The position numbers were made by a program, and so were the translations under genes. DNA of 64,000 bases from Moniliella sp. 'wahieum' (lineage: Eukaryota; Basidiomycota; Moniliellomycetes; Moniliellales; Moniliellaceae): assembly GCA_003971905.1 (NCBI GenBank), contig RSEE01000154.1, forward strand, positions 49,039 to 113,038, read 5' to 3'. The notes below the pieces were generated by a model. It worked only from the letters and a program-made list of their open reading frames with translations. It had not been told where the DNA came from and did no database searches. This document shows positions 1 to 11,321 of this stretch, piece after piece. How positions within the stretch are numbered: position 1 is the stretch's first letter; each line of letters opens with the position of its first letter.

Positions 1-462
1 ACGTCCATGGCCAACGCCTTATCGGGCAGAAGAAGTTTGTGCAGCAACTGGCTCTTGTCGGGGTCCTCCAAATCCACCTCCCACAAACTCAAACTGCGGT
101 CCCACGACGCGGCCAACACGATCCCAGCCCGGGACAAACCGCACGCGGGCAATGGGCGCATCGTGTTTGCCCAGCACCATGCTGCGCCCGGTCTCGAGGT
201 CGAGCAGACGCAGGCGGCGATCAACACTGCGCTGGCGGCGTACCGCTCGGACAGCCAGCAGGTGTCCAGCACGGCGGCGTCGTGCTCGAACGTCTGCAGC
301 GCCGTCGCGCCGTCGGGCTGGACGTGGACGAGGTGGACACGCGCGTCCCAGCTGCTGAGCAGGGCGTGCGCGCGCGCGCATGCGTCGAGGGCCCGGGGAA
401 GAACTGAGCGCGGACACGGGCGCGTGGGGCACGGCGTCGGTGCTGAGCTCGAAGTCGGACAT
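1..462 (-). CDS. BUB3: BUB3-like WD40 spindle-checkpoint protein, N-terminal part (runs off the window)
   Basis: The minus strand opens with MSDFELSTDAVPHAP and then, across frame changes, gives LLSSWDARVHLVHV, a stretch ending TFEHDAAVLDTCW, and LGKHDAPIARVRFVPG. These correspond in order to WD40 repeats 1 and 2 of BUB3, where 'SSWD' and 'THDAPIR' occur at the same spacing. A third blade (ASWDRSLSLWEV) is visible close to the window edge. BUB3 is a beta-propeller that docks BUB1/BUBR1 on kinetochores. Three reading frames are needed within 450 bases, so at least two one-base slips are present. The start is the only Met that leads into the conserved repeat. The related mRNA-export factor RAE1/GLE2 is the main alternative; the HDAPI motif favours BUB3. 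The gene continues left of base 1. Confidence 0.6.
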
Positions 463-585
463 GGCGGCGGCGGTGGTGGGGGCGGGGGGGAGCGGCTACG
501 CGGTGGTCTGGGTGGGTGTTGGTTGGATGAGGAGGAAGCCGGCGGATTACGGCATGCGTGCACGTGACCAACTGTGCGTCTATCC

Positions 586-3177
586 TTACCAGCAGACGGT
601 CTGTATAATATACCCACTACCACCACCATCCCCATCACCATTGCCGCCGCCGCTGCGCCGCTCCCACGCCACCGCGCCCTCCGTCGCGGCCACGCGCGAT
701 GCCCCGCCCGGCGTCCCGCCGCCCCCGCGACTGTCCAGCGCAGCAGCGCCGCGCACAGCGTCTCCGCCGGCTCCTCCTCGTCCAGGCGCGCCATCTCAAT
801 CTCCGAGATGAGCTTGATGCCAATCTGCAGCCGCTGCCTCGAGCCCGCCCGCCGCAGCTCCATCGCATGCGCATGCTCCGCCGCCGTCCCAAACAGCGCC
901 GCGCCTGCACCACATACTCCACCTCCGCCAGCGACGAGATCGCCGGCACGTACACGTCCGCCGAGAACGCGTCCACCAGCTCCATCTCCTCCAGCATCGC
1001 CCGGTTGCTCGAGGTGGCGAGCACCAGCAGCTGCCGCTCCTTGGGCGGCCGCCGCGTCAGGTACACGGCCAGCGTTTGGAACACCGAGTTCTGGAAGCGC
1101 GGGCCCAGCGCCACCCAGTCAATCAGCCGCTCAAACCCGTCCACCACAATCACCGCCAGCGGCGACTTGTACGCGTCGTTGAACACCTTGGCAATGTACT
1201 GCACCTTGGCCGCCTCGGGCTTGCCCACCAGGTGCTCGGGCGAGATGATCTGGATAAAGGGAAAGTCGGACTGCCAGTGCAATCGCTGCTGCCAGCGCCG
1301 TCTTGCCCGACCCAATCGGCCCATGCAGCAGCACGGTCACAGTGGCGTGCGCGAACTCTGGCGTACCTGCGCCACGCGCAACGCACCTTGCCGCAGCAGG
1401 CGTCCACGTGCGGCGCAAACTTCATGATCCCATTCGACATGAGCGCTTGCAAGTCATCCTCGCTCACCCCAAACGCGGGTGCCCTCCTGCAGCGCATGCA
1501 CAAAGTCGTCCCGGTTCACTCGCATGCTCTCCACATCGTCCGAGATGCCTGCTGTGGTGCCCACCTTGACGTGGCGATTGAACGCAAACGACGTGGCACT
1601 CTTCACCAGCCCGGCAATCTCAGCCCCGGAAAAGTTTTTGGTCAGAGCAGCCAACTCGCCACGTCCACATCGGAATCCATCATGTCGTTTTGGCGCATAT
1701 GCGCCGTATGGATCTTGACAATCTGCTCCCTGCCCTCCTCATCCGGCAGGCTGATTTCCACCGGGACCTCCAATCGACCGGGCGGAGGAGGGCCTCATCA
1801 ATCATATCCAACCGATTGGTCATGCCAATGATCAGGATATTGTTCAGTTGGTTCACTCCGTCCATTTTGGACAACAGCTGGTTGACCACCGAGTCGCCCA
1901 CCCCGGTTGACGCCGAAGAGGTACCGCGTTGTTTGCACACCGCGTCCAGCTCATCAAAAATGATGATGTGCACACCGGATTCGTCGCCTTTTTCCTTGTA
2001 CTCCTTTTCGGCTTCGGAAAAGAGCTTGCGGATGTTTTCCTCGCTGGCGCCTACGTAGCGATTCAGAATCTCGGGCCCATTGACAATTTGCGGTTCGCGC
2101 GCATTGAGCATCTTGCCAATTTGACGTGCTAGCAGTGTCTTGCCCGTGCCTGGCGGCCCATACAGGATGATCCCCTTGACATGCTGGATTCCTAGCTTCT
2201 CCACCAACGCCGGAGGGAAAATCCGCGAAGCAAACGCCCGACGAAAAATTTGCGAAAACTCCTCGTCCAACCCACAACCCCCATGTCTTCAAACTTAAAG
2301 TCGGCCTGTAAGATGGCATTGGGCGCCGCATGCTTCGCCGTGCTCCCATGCAGCTTGATCAAGCTCCCGGCCGCCGGGGCATACGTGACTGTCGACTCGG
2401 GCACCAGCACGCCACTAGCCTCCTCGTCCGATTCCAGCGCCGAAGAAAGCATCGACGACCCGGATGGACTTGACGGTGAGACGGAGTTGTTGGCCATGAT
2501 GTTCTTGTACCATCTCTTGGCCTACAGTAAACACGTACCGGTTGAACCGGCGGTGCAACCGGGCGGCCAATTGATCCGTACTGTACGCTTCGAGGTTTTC
2601 AAACGACTGGACGCAAAAGCTCACTTCCAAATCAACTTGGACCAAATGCGAGCTCTTGCCCTGCTCGTATTTCTCCACCACTACCATTTGGCCCACGGAC
2701 AAGTGCGCCAAGAGCGGTTGACCCGCCCACAGCCTATCGTGCCGGGCTGCGTGGCACCCGTGTGGTCCATCCTATATCCATCCGTCAGCACTGCCGCTGA
2801 TTTCGGGGGTGGGGCGCAGGGGGGGGAGCACACAAGGGCACATAGGGCCACGTACAAGACAGTAAATGGGAACCGACCATTGAGTCGGACGTAACGGATG
2901 TTGGTATGCCACTCTTTGGGACTGAGCACGACCGCGTTCGTCGATTCGTATTGCGGTGGGCACGGGACCACCTTGAGTTCCTCGCCCATGGGGACCGGTC
3001 GGTCGGCCGGAGCAGCGGGTGCAAGCACCTTTTGGCCGAAGCGGGGGACCGACGTTGGTTGGGCAAGAGCGACCGCGTTCGTTGCCGCGGCTGCGGAGAC
3101 GGACTTCGTCGTCGTGGGCTGAGGTTGGTGGAGCTGAGGTTGTGGCCGAGGGTGTGAAGGTGGTCCGGGCTGGACAT
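586..3177 (-). CDS. SEC18: SEC18/NSF AAA+ ATPase (vesicle fusion), interrupted by several frame slips
   Basis: This is N-ethylmaleimide-sensitive factor, the hexameric ATPase that disassembles SNARE complexes with alpha-SNAP. The N domain lies at about 2420-2960, split by an intron at 2772-2855 (donor GTACGT). D1 lies at about 1700-2300, with Walker A GPPGTGKT, Walker [10 protein letters not shown] and the [13 protein letters not shown] and [15 protein letters not shown] signatures. D2 has GPIGSGKT near 1320, then [18 protein letters not shown] and [14 protein letters not shown]. The C-terminal helix [19 protein letters not shown] is at about 750-830. The chain changes frame near 2430, 2265, 1780, 1500, 1400, 1310 and 920. 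Since the gene is essential and the residues on either side are well conserved, sequence error is more likely than decay. The N-terminal start at 3177 and the exact stop are uncertain because of the slips. BUB3 follows on the same strand. Confidence 0.9.
2772..2855 (-). other. Intron in SEC18
   Basis: An 84-nt stretch with donor GTACGT and acceptor TAG separates NGRFPFTVL from [12 protein letters not shown]; joining them restores the NSF N-domain order. Confidence 0.6.
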
Positions 3178-3841
3178 GGTAGGGGCGGCCCAGGATGGTG
3201 GTGGAGATGGAGATGGTGTGGGACAGGTAGGGAAAAGGACTGACACGTTCAAGGTACGGAATATCTGTTCAGTCTCTCCGATCTGGGAAAACTGACTGCC
3301 CACTGTACTGACCGCCCAACAGAACACATCGTTCCAACACTTTGCGCCAGGGGCTTTTCTACGCTAGCGAGCATTAAATCATTGTCCTAGTGCTGTGCAA
3401 TTTGGTTGGTCCCATTATAATGCGATGGTCGCTAACGGTATTTTACCGAAGAAAACCACTGATTGAATCTCGCATCTCGCGTCCCATGACGGCCCGTGCA
3501 AGCAACCGGTGGCGTACAAGGGAAGGGGTCGAAAGACAGACGGCTGGAACCAATTCTCAATCATTACCTACTAGTAGTTCATCAATTATCTGCCCTCTAC
3601 TTCCACCATCTGCCAATCCACCTGTTTTTATACGCACTCCCCGCCTGCCTGTCCCAGCCGGGATGGATTTACGCCACGACATGTGCGTCTTCTACTCCGA
3701 ACGTATACGAGACTCTTCTACCACCCACCCTCTGTCCTATATTACCTCTCTCTTATCCCACGGGAGGATGGGATCAATCAAGTCTCATGGTTTGCTCTTC
3801 TTGTCGTCTGGAACATCACAGCCAACAAGTCCCTGGTGCGC

Positions 3842-5449
3842 TTAGTAAAAGTCACCCTGGGCAATCATCGCGTCGAAGAAGAGGATGGCGCCGTGCAGGT
3901 TTGCACCGCGGACGAGCGAGGGGAGTTCTTCTTGCTGCAGCGCGTACTTCTGGGACGTGGTGTAACACTTGTCAAAGCACTCGCTCATAATCTGCTTGAG
4001 CCGTGCATCGACTTCTTCCGAAGTCCATTTTTCTCGCTGCGAGTTCTGGGCCATCTCCAACCCGGACACAGCTACGCCGCCTGAATTGGCTGCTTTGCCC
4101 GGCCGTACCAGATGCCCGATTTGGACCGGTTGGCCTCGTACACCGAGATGGCCTCCATGGTAGAGCCCATGTTGGAACCTTCGGCAATGTACTTGCACCC
4201 TGCGTTGACGAGGTACTGTGCCTCCTCCTCGTTCACCTCGTTCTGCGTCGCACACGGCAAGGCCACATCCACCTTCTCCACCAACGTCCATGGGCGAACG
4301 CCCTCGTGCCACTCAAATTCCGGCAGGTCCTCCGCGATCACCGCGAGACTTTTGCGCTGCGCCTTGAGCTGTTGAACTTGGACGACCTGAGTAGCTGTGA
4401 AGCCCTTGGTAGGGTCTTTGGCAAGGTAGGTTCCCGTTGAGTCCGAGAGGGAGAGAACGATGGCGCCGACTTCGATGGCCTTGAGCGCCGCGTACTGGGC
4501 CACATTGCCACTGCCCGAAATGAGCACCGTTTTGCCCGCCAACGTGTCCTGGCCTTCGGACGCGGTGGCAATCATCTTTTCAACGTAATAAATCAATCCG
4601 TACCCGGTAGCTTCAGGACGAATGAGCGAGCCACCCCAGCTCAGCCCTTTGCCCGTCACGACCCCTTCCCATTTATTCGCTAGCTTCTTGTACTGCCCAA
4701 ATAGGTACCCCACCTCGGTCCCGCCTACATTAATGTCCCCCGCCGGCACGTCCGTGTCGGCTCCAATGTGCCGCCACAATTGGCTCATGAACGCTTGGCA
4801 GAACCGACGGATCTCAGCGGGCGAACGACCTTTCGGATCAAAGTCCGCACCACCCTTGCCGCCTCCCATGTTGAGCCCCGTAAGTGCGTTCTTGAAAATC
4901 TGCACATGCCACGTTCCCACGCAACAGGCACAAAAACACAACAGACACACAGAGGACAGGGTCAGAAACCAGCTTCGCACGTATAGTAGCACAACCTCGC
5001 GTTGGGTCACCTTCACGCCACGCTTCCCCCGAAGACGATGACGGTGGGCCCTCGAACCAACCCTCTGTTGAGGAACCCAAAACGCAGTATATGCAAACCG
5101 CAAAACACACACGCGAGAGAGGGAGGGAGAGAGGGAGTGAGAGAAAAAAACTTACCTGCTCAAACCCGAGGAACTTGAGCACCGACAAGGTGACGGTCGG
5201 ATGGAACCGAAGACCTCCTTTGTACGGTCCGAGGGCCGAATTGAATTGGACACGGAAACCATTGTTGACTTCCAGTTGGCCCGCATCGTTTTCCCACGCC
5301 ACGCGGAACTGTACCGTGCGTTCGGGCACAGCCACGACCGACAAGAGTCGTTCCAGCTCCGGGCGTTGGTCAAACAAGGTCGAATCGCGCAGTGTCGACA
5401 CGAGCTCAGTGTAGGCTTGCTCAAATTCCGGCTCGTAAGGGGATACCAT
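3842..5449 (-). CDS. NADP-specific glutamate dehydrogenase
   Basis: The enzyme makes L-glutamate from 2-oxoglutarate and ammonium with NADPH, the main route of ammonium assimilation in fungi. Exon 1 starts [13 protein letters not shown] and carries [21 protein letters not shown] 256-nt intron (4900-5155, donor GTAAGT, acceptor CAG) follows GFEQ. Exon 2 begins [17 protein letters not shown] with the catalytic lysine, then the [10 protein letters not shown] signature, a Rossmann segment ([17 protein letters not shown]) and the C-terminal helices ending AMIAQGDFY. Without the intron the span gives about 450 codons, the usual length for this hexameric family. One frame break lies near 4100, where WYG should be followed by PGKAANSGG: a single base is missing from a G/C run. 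The intron is rich in purine or pyrimidine runs. Identification is firm; yeast GDH1 and GDH3 and Aspergillus gdhA are the family names. Confidence 0.93.
4900..5155 (-). other. Intron in the glutamate dehydrogenase gene
   Basis: Donor GTAAGT follows ...GFEQ and acceptor CAG precedes IFKNALTG. The 256-nt length is unusual here; other introns I could place in the window are 55-105 nt. The interior holds a GA/CT-rich run at about 5100-5150. Confidence 0.8.
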
Positions 5450-6051
5450 GGTGAAGGTTAAAGGTTGATGCTGTTGTGGTTGGCAATCGATATAATGATA
5501 GAGGGGAGGATGGGCAACCTGAGTGCAGAAGAGTTGGCAGTGAGAGGTTCGTATGGGGTGTGGGGGGTGGAGAGGATGGGAGGAACAAGAAGTGAGGGTA
5601 GTGGGGCGGACAAGTCTGCTTTTATCTCTGCGAGCAGAGTAAAATGGCTCACAAAAAAGCCATGCTGCATTCAGGCCATCAGGCCAGGAGGTTGAATGGT
5701 ATGATGATCATGTTGAATAACATGCATGACAGAGGGAGAAAGTGGAGTAGAAGCTTCAGTGCATCTGCGCCCGGCTGCGGCTGCAGTGCCTACTGTGGCC
5801 TGCTGATGATCTCGATGATGTTGCGAGCGAGGGCGCAGCCATATAATAGAGGGTACCCTGTGGATACTATAGTAGTGCCAAATAGAGCAACTGTCATGAC
5901 AGGGGGGAGCCAATCCACATCTCCGTCTAACTTTTCCCATGGAATCTCAGCCCGCGGGTTTCACTCCTATGGACCCGTATAGCGGGGAGAGAGAGGAATT
6001 ATACGAAGACGTGTATGGCGCCACGCTGTTATGTGGAAAGAGGGTTTGGTA

Positions 6052-6117
6052 CAAAGGGACAAAGGGACAAAGGGACAAAAGGACAAAGGGACAAAGGGAT
6101 AGAGGGACATAGGGACA
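6052..6117. repeat. Tandem 8-mer (ACAAAGGG) array
   Basis: About eight head-to-tail copies of ACAAAGGG, with the right-hand units drifting to ATAGAGGG and ACATAGGG. Non-coding. Confidence 0.85.
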
Positions 6118-6884
6118 GAGAGACAGATAGAACGATAGAGGAGGCGGAAGTGGAGACGCCTGCACTGGTCCACGGTGATTACACTTACCACTAGTATAAT
6201 GGTCAAACGGGGGGTATATACTAGGAACCAATGCAGATCGATACAATGACCATCATGATGATGGCTCAGGCGCTCAGGCCTCAGGATGATGCATGATCTC
6301 ATCTGAGAGATCCGACGCCAACTGGGGCGGATGTGAGATGCGCCGACCGGGACAGGGACCCGGGACTAGGAACCAAGCCCGCTCAACCACTCAGTTCTCA
6401 GTACTCAAAAAGCACAGGAGAAGCACGGCGGTAGGGTCAGATCTCAGACGGAGGCATGGGAACAAGGCGGTGGGGTTGTGGACTCAAGTGGGCGTTGCAC
6501 GACCGCGCTCGCCAACGCCCCCGCCAGGGGCGGAAGGTCACTGTGATGGTACTGATGTACTGATATATGATACGGAGAGCGTGCCTCGAGTCCACCGCCA
6601 CTGGCAACCTGAATACGCCAAGTACAGAACGGAGAGTTTTGGATCGAGAGCATGACCCCGCGTGAGGGCTAATGGACGCCAAAAATGCGCCATAACACGA
6701 TGGGGGCGCAAGAAAAGAGACGTTTTTTTCGTTAACCAACTAGCTTTCCAGCTTCCCGCTTCAAGCCCTTCCCACCGACGCACTTACGCCTGCTTATAAG
6801 CTTCTTATAGAAGAACAAACTGGCTTATCAAGGTTCAACCACTATCGTCTGTCGCACGCGGAGAAACATAGATGGGCGCGGCGT

Positions 6885-6946
6885 CGACTATCGACGATCG
6901 ACTATCGATTTTATCGATTATCGATGATCGATTGCCCAGCGCCCCT
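6885..6946. repeat. ATCGAT-rich palindromic cluster
   Basis: Overlapping CGACTATCGA, ATCGATTTTATCGAT and ATCGATGATCGAT words form several nested inverted repeats within about 60 bases. Confidence 0.6.
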
Positions 6947-7084
6947 ATTATGACTTCCTGCCCATAGGGACCATACTTAGCTTGAAGCCTGATGTGCCGG
7001 AGCTGCTGCCCCCTGTGTTAATGCAAGCGATTGGTGATGATCGATGAGGGTGGTGGTGCAATTTAATACAGCGCCCCGCAGGGG

Positions 7085-7205
7085 CGCAAGGTCGGCTGGA
7101 CAAGTGTGTGGCCCTGAGGCCTGACGCTCAAGCCTGAGGGGCCTGACGCCTGACGCTTTCGCCTCGGGCTGAGCCTCAGGCCTGAGCCTCCTGAGGCTCG
7201 ATGAG
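7085..7205. repeat. Cluster of CCTGAGGC/GCCTCAGG palindromic words
   Basis: More than ten copies of CCTGAGG, CCTGACGC and GCCTCAGG occur in about 120 bases, in both orientations. The same word recurs singly elsewhere (for example near 6265, 17030, 40205 and 63800). Confidence 0.7.
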
Positions 7206-7250
7206 CTTGTGGCTTGAAGGAATGGACTGATGGCGGGGATGTATGGGCGG

Positions 7251-7296
7251 GATGCGGGGGATGCGGGGGATGCGGGGGATGCGGGGGATGCGGGGA
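7251..7296. repeat. Tandem 9-mer (GGGGATGCG) array
   Basis: Five perfect units of a 9-base repeat (period 9, written GGGGATGCG). Confidence 0.85.
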
Positions 7297-7538
7297 AGGC
7301 AGTGGGGAATACACAGGCCTATGATCCATCCCAGTGGGCAGATGCACATGCGATGTTATACTATGGGTCCCATGTTGATGCACGGGAAAACGCAGACGAG
7401 CCAGGAAAAGAGGAAGAAGGTTCCGACGACCTGGGTAATACGCGCTCCGCACCTCTCGTCGCCTCTCCCCACCGATGGATGAGGCAATTAAACCGAGCGC
7501 CATCCTAGATCTACGGCAAGGCGAGTTGGTACGCAAGT

Positions 7539-7574
7539 AGTTACCAGTCACTAGTTACTGGTTACTGGTTACAG
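7539..7574. repeat. GTTACTGGTTAC-type short tandem repeat
   Basis: Runs of GTTACCAGTCACTAGTTACT and related words. Equivalent GGTTAC/ACTAGT arrays occur at 16313-16396, 16873-16904, 17804-17835, 35957-35997 and 41774-41816. Confidence 0.6.
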
Positions 7575-7754
7575 TCCAGCATTAGAGTAAAATATGGAAT
7601 GGAATGAGACCTAGAGAGGCTGAGGTTGAAGCTGTATGGGTGGCTAGACGGCCCACTTGCTTGCGCGTGTACCTGTTGCGCGCGGTGCCGATGAGGAGGA
7701 GGACGAAGATGAGGACGCGGGTGGGGGATGCTTGCCCCCGCGTTTGCTGGGGCG

Positions 7755-7835
7755 AGAAGCGGGACGAGAAGCGGACGAGAAGCGGGACGAGAAAGCGGGA
7801 CGAGAAGCGGGACGAGAAGCGGGACCGGGGGCGGC
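7755..7835. repeat. Imperfect 12-mer (GCGGGACGAGAA) tandem array
   Basis: Six to seven imperfect units of GCGGGACGAGAA. The minus-strand reading gives a Ser/Arg/Pro/Ala repeat. It lies just beyond the inferred end of the PIN-domain gene and I do not treat it as coding. Confidence 0.6.
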
Positions 7836-7885
7836 CGGGGCGTGTTTAGACGCAGATGGTAGCGAGTGCGAAGGGGGATTCGACG

Positions 7886-9846
7886 CTAAAGGCAACACAG
7901 GCGAAATACCAGCTCAAACGAAGCTACCAACGGCGACAAGTCCATTGGCATAGCGCGAGGAATGTCCTGTTTAGTCGCATGGGGTTGAAACGCGATACGC
8001 GTCTGTGCATCGTACTGTACCACCAAATATTCCCATTCCCCGTCGGTCGAGGAACACTTTTGCTAAACTCTCCAGAAACGCCGTGAAGAGTAACATTGCT
8101 TGTGCCCGATCGTCCGCTTGGCCGGGCCAGGGAACAAAGGTGCAGCCCCGATCGTCTTGAGTACCGTCCGGAGCTTTTTACGTTGCGTTTTGCTCATTAG
8201 TGCTCGTCCAATTCGCTCGTCTAGCCGTTGCCGTCCCCGCGGCCCAAAATACGTCGCGTCCAACTTGATCTCCCCGGTTGCGGCACGAGGCACGGTGGTG
8301 AGTCTGCGATAGGGAGTAATATGGGGCTCCACCTTCTCTTTCTCTTTCTCTTTCTCCTTCTCCTTCTCCTTCTCCATCGTCTCGTCGTCGTCGTCGTCGT
8401 CGTCGGACGAATCGAGAAAAATAACGTCCCGTTCCGCTCGTTTGGACGGGCGAGAATCGACATCGTCAGTCGCGAACGTTTGTTGGATATGGTAGGATTC
8501 GAATGCGGTGCAGGGGTGTGGGGGGGCGGGGGCGGAGGCGGAGGGGGGAAAGTCGAGGTGGCACGTCCGGCAATGGGCGGTGCACCAGGTCTATGTTCAT
8601 CGCGAGATCGTTTGGGGAGGGGAGCGATTGCGCGTTGTGGCCGTTCCAAATGCGGTAGGGAAGGAGCAAATGTCGATGTAGAAGGGACGGGAGGGGTGAG
8701 GCGCAGGAGACGTGCGGAGGGGAGCATACTCGCGTTGAACGCGCCCGACAAGGCGGAGGGACAAGAGCGGATCCAAGTCTGCCATCTCGGAATCCTCATC
8801 GTCCAGAATCTCAATGACAGCATGGCATCTTGGTTGCTATCGGTGCAGAGGCGCCATCCTTGGCCCTTGGTAGGTGGTGGCGTCGATCCAGTCGCCGAAC
8901 CAGGAGGAGCTACTGAAGACACGCCAAATCGGAGCGACCATTGGTCCACGAGTGTTGTGCAAGCTACGCACGCCATCTTGGTCCGCGCAACTGGTCTTGG
9001 ATGTAAAACGTAGTTACCCCCTCGGCCTCGGCAGAGACACTGCATTGACATCGTGTGTAAACAGCGCCACGGGATATCTCTTGAATCGAGGCGGCGAGAC
9101 GAACAATTTGATCATCGTGCTCTGGTGGATTCGCGGGGGGTCAGTTCTCGGTACTCAGTACCCAACGCTCCCCACACAACACAAAAGAAACGACAGCAAG
9201 CTGGGGGGTGAGGGGGGGGGGGACATACAAGGGATCGTTCGCGCTCGAGGGCATGCGCAATGGTTTGGACATGCAAGGACCAGCAGGCCTTGTCGACCTG
9301 CTGGCCGTTGGGCGGATGGCCCTGGTTCTGCCAGCGCAAGCGGCAGGCGGAGAGGACGAATCGACTACCAGCCTGGGCTCAAGTGCACGCCGGACCGCGC
9401 CGCCCGCGCGTCGTTGAGGACTTGAGGTGGTCCAGCTCCTTGATGAGACACGAGGCACGAGGAGCGCAACAAGCGCAGCCGCCTGCGGCCAGCGACGACA
9501 GCGCGCGGTTGTGGGTGAGGAGCACGTCGGCGCGGAGCACATGGAGCAGCTTGAGGCAGGGGGGCTCCATGAGCACGTGGTGTCCAGGAGAAAGTAGGTG
9601 TGCAGGCGGCCGTCGCCGGCGGCAGGGAGCGTGGGCACGACGCCACGCGCCGAGGCTGCGGCGCCGGCAGCGAGGGGCAGGCCGCGGGCCCGGGACGGGG
9701 GGGGCGTCGGGGGCAGCGTCGGGGGCGGTGTCCATGAGGTGGTCGTGCTCCCACCCGGTGGCGGTGGCGGTCCAGCGCACAGGCCCCGCCGCGGCGGATG
9801 GCCAGCGGCGTGGGCGTGCGTTGGCCCAGTCGGCGTATGTGGCCAT
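7886..9846 (-). CDS. PIN-domain endoribonuclease, SWT1-like
   Basis: The core is a PIN domain, a metal-dependent RNA endonuclease fold. The pieces, in order on the minus strand, are YFLLDTTVLMEPP (equivalent to LDTNVLM, first acidic residue), CLIKELDHLKSS (the VIKELDHLK signature of the SWT1/SMG6-type PIN group), ACWSLHVQTIAHAL, then after a gap HDDQIVRLAASIQEI and VALFTHDVNA (equivalent to DD..I and FTxDxNL, remaining metal ligands). Downstream come a charged low-complexity region (eight Asp, then a Lys-Glu repeat at about 8330-8410), a basic segment ending TLKTIGAAPLFPGPAK, and a C-terminal piece LLFTAFLESLAK plus EWEYLVVQYDAQTRIAF, stop at 7886. SWT1 removes aberrant nuclear mRNPs; that assignment is inferred. 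Several frame slips occur, and an intron around 9110-9200 is possible. The start at 9846 (MATYADWANARP) is a guess. Confidence 0.6.
8334..8403. repeat. Coding microsatellites in the PIN-domain gene
   Basis: (TTTCTC/TTCTCC)n at about 8336-8375 encodes a Lys-Glu repeat on the minus strand, and (TCG)n at about 8381-8403 encodes eight Asp. Both lie between the PIN domain and the C-terminal part. Confidence 0.75.
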
Positions 9847-10091
9847 GGATGGCTGTGGCCGTCGGGGGGTAACGGAGTGCGTTTGTTTGCCTGCCAGAAT
9901 TGTACTCCAGTTGCCGATTTAGCCGCCGCCTGAAACGTGCACATACACGCACTGGACAGCGGAGGCCGCAACCCTAGCCCCGCCCGCGTGCGTTCCGCCG
10001 GCGCAGTTCCGCCTGTCATTTAACCACGCGGCGCGCAGCCCTGCGCTCCCTCGCTGCTCCTCCCCTCCGCCTCCTCCGCGCCGCCCAGGAT

Positions 10092-11321
10092 GTGAGCACG
10101 CGAGCCGCCACCGCCGCCGCGCGAGCCATCCCACCACCACCTCCATCCCCACCCCCCCCACCACCACCGCGCCCACGCCGCCTGCCCGCCCCGCACGCGC
10201 AAGGCCGCCCCCCCCGACTCTGCCCGCTCCAATGCCCGCGCCAGAAGGCCAAGACCGCCCCTGCGCCGGCCCCACCCCCGCTCCTGCTCCCGGAGCTTCT
10301 GCCCGAGGCCACCATCGCCCAGAACACGACCGTGCCTGCGCCCTGCCTGCCCTTGACCTCAAGCACGCCCTTGCCCATCTCACCCAGACCGACGCCGCTT
10401 TGCCAAGCTCTCGCCGCGGCACCACCCTCAAGCCCTTTACCGACATGGACCAGGGCAAGGTGTCCGAGATCAATGTGTACAAGTACCTGGGCCATTCCAT
10501 CTTGGGCCAGCAGATCAGTTGGAAAGCAGCACGAAGTGTCATCTACAGTTTTGCCGTCGTCTTCATCCCTCCCTCCCGGCCGATCCCGACTTTGATACGG
10601 GTCCAAACGGGAAGACTGGCCGTGGCCGACGCCGCACCAGGTCTTACGCGCCAAGGAGGAGGAGTTGCGCGCGGCCGGCCTGAGCGGACAAAAAGTCAAG
10701 TACATCCGTGACGTTTCGATTCATTTTGCGGATGGCCGCTTGGTGGCGGCTGAACTGCTGCGCTTACCGCAAGAAGAGGCGGTCAAGGCACTGGTTCAAA
10801 TCAAAGGCGTAGGCATCTGGACCGCAGAAATGCTTTTGATGTTTGCGCTGCGTCTGCCTAACTTGCCCCGTTGGCGACTTGGGCATCCAGCGCGGCATGC
10901 TCCACTTCTTCACCGCCACGTCCCTGGACGAGATGGTGGTGCACCCAGGCAAGCTCCGTGCAGCTACTTCTTCGCCCCAGAAAAAGAAGACAACCAAGAC
11001 GAAGCAGACGGCCGAGCTGGCGTCTCAACCCCAACAAGAACTTGGATCCCAAGAACTCAGCGTCGAGGCTACGCTGGATGCGAGTGAGAAGTTAGGGGAC
11101 CTCCACCTACATGCCCATCAACCCACCTCTCTCGCCAGGTAGTGCTGCCCGCCCTTTACCCCCTGCCCGAGGGGATGACACTGACGATGCTCAAGAGCCG
11201 CGCAAACGGCAACAAAGTCAAGGGACAGTACCTCACACCCGAGGAGATGCGCAAACTAGCTCAGCCTTGGGAACCCTACCGTAGCGTGGGCGCGTACTTG
11301 ATGTACGCACTCAAAGATTGA
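10092..11321 (+). CDS. DNA-3-methyladenine glycosylase, AlkA/MAG1 family (HhH-GPD)
   Basis: The enzyme excises alkylated bases (3-methyladenine, 7-methylguanine) to start base-excision repair. Residues in order: YKYLGHSILGQQISWKAARS, the substrate-domain motif; TPHQVLRAKEEELRAAGLSG and KVKYIRDVSIHFADGRL; the helix-hairpin-helix IKGVGIWTAEMLLMFALRLPN; then VGDLGIQRGM, whose Asp (codon 10876-10878) is the catalytic residue; and the C-terminal WEPYRSVGAYLMYAL. A Lys/Gln-rich linker (about 10975-11080) sits before a likely 55-nt intron at 11084-11138 (GTGAGA..CAG). The chain changes frame near 10545, 10640, 10860 and at the intron. The N-terminal 60-100 residues are Pro/Ala-rich and the start is uncertain (10092 or 10232). 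Confidence 0.85.

Larger units (their letters stand above)
5450..7885. other. Gene-free, repeat-rich intergenic region
   Basis: No open frame here shows recognisable conservation on either strand. The stretch holds the upstream region of the glutamate dehydrogenase gene and a series of short tandem and palindromic repeats listed separately. Confidence 0.6.

Noticed and set aside
6052-7835. CRISPR-like array
   Set aside because: Units are 8-12 bases without spacers, in a eukaryotic genome; simple tandem repeats.
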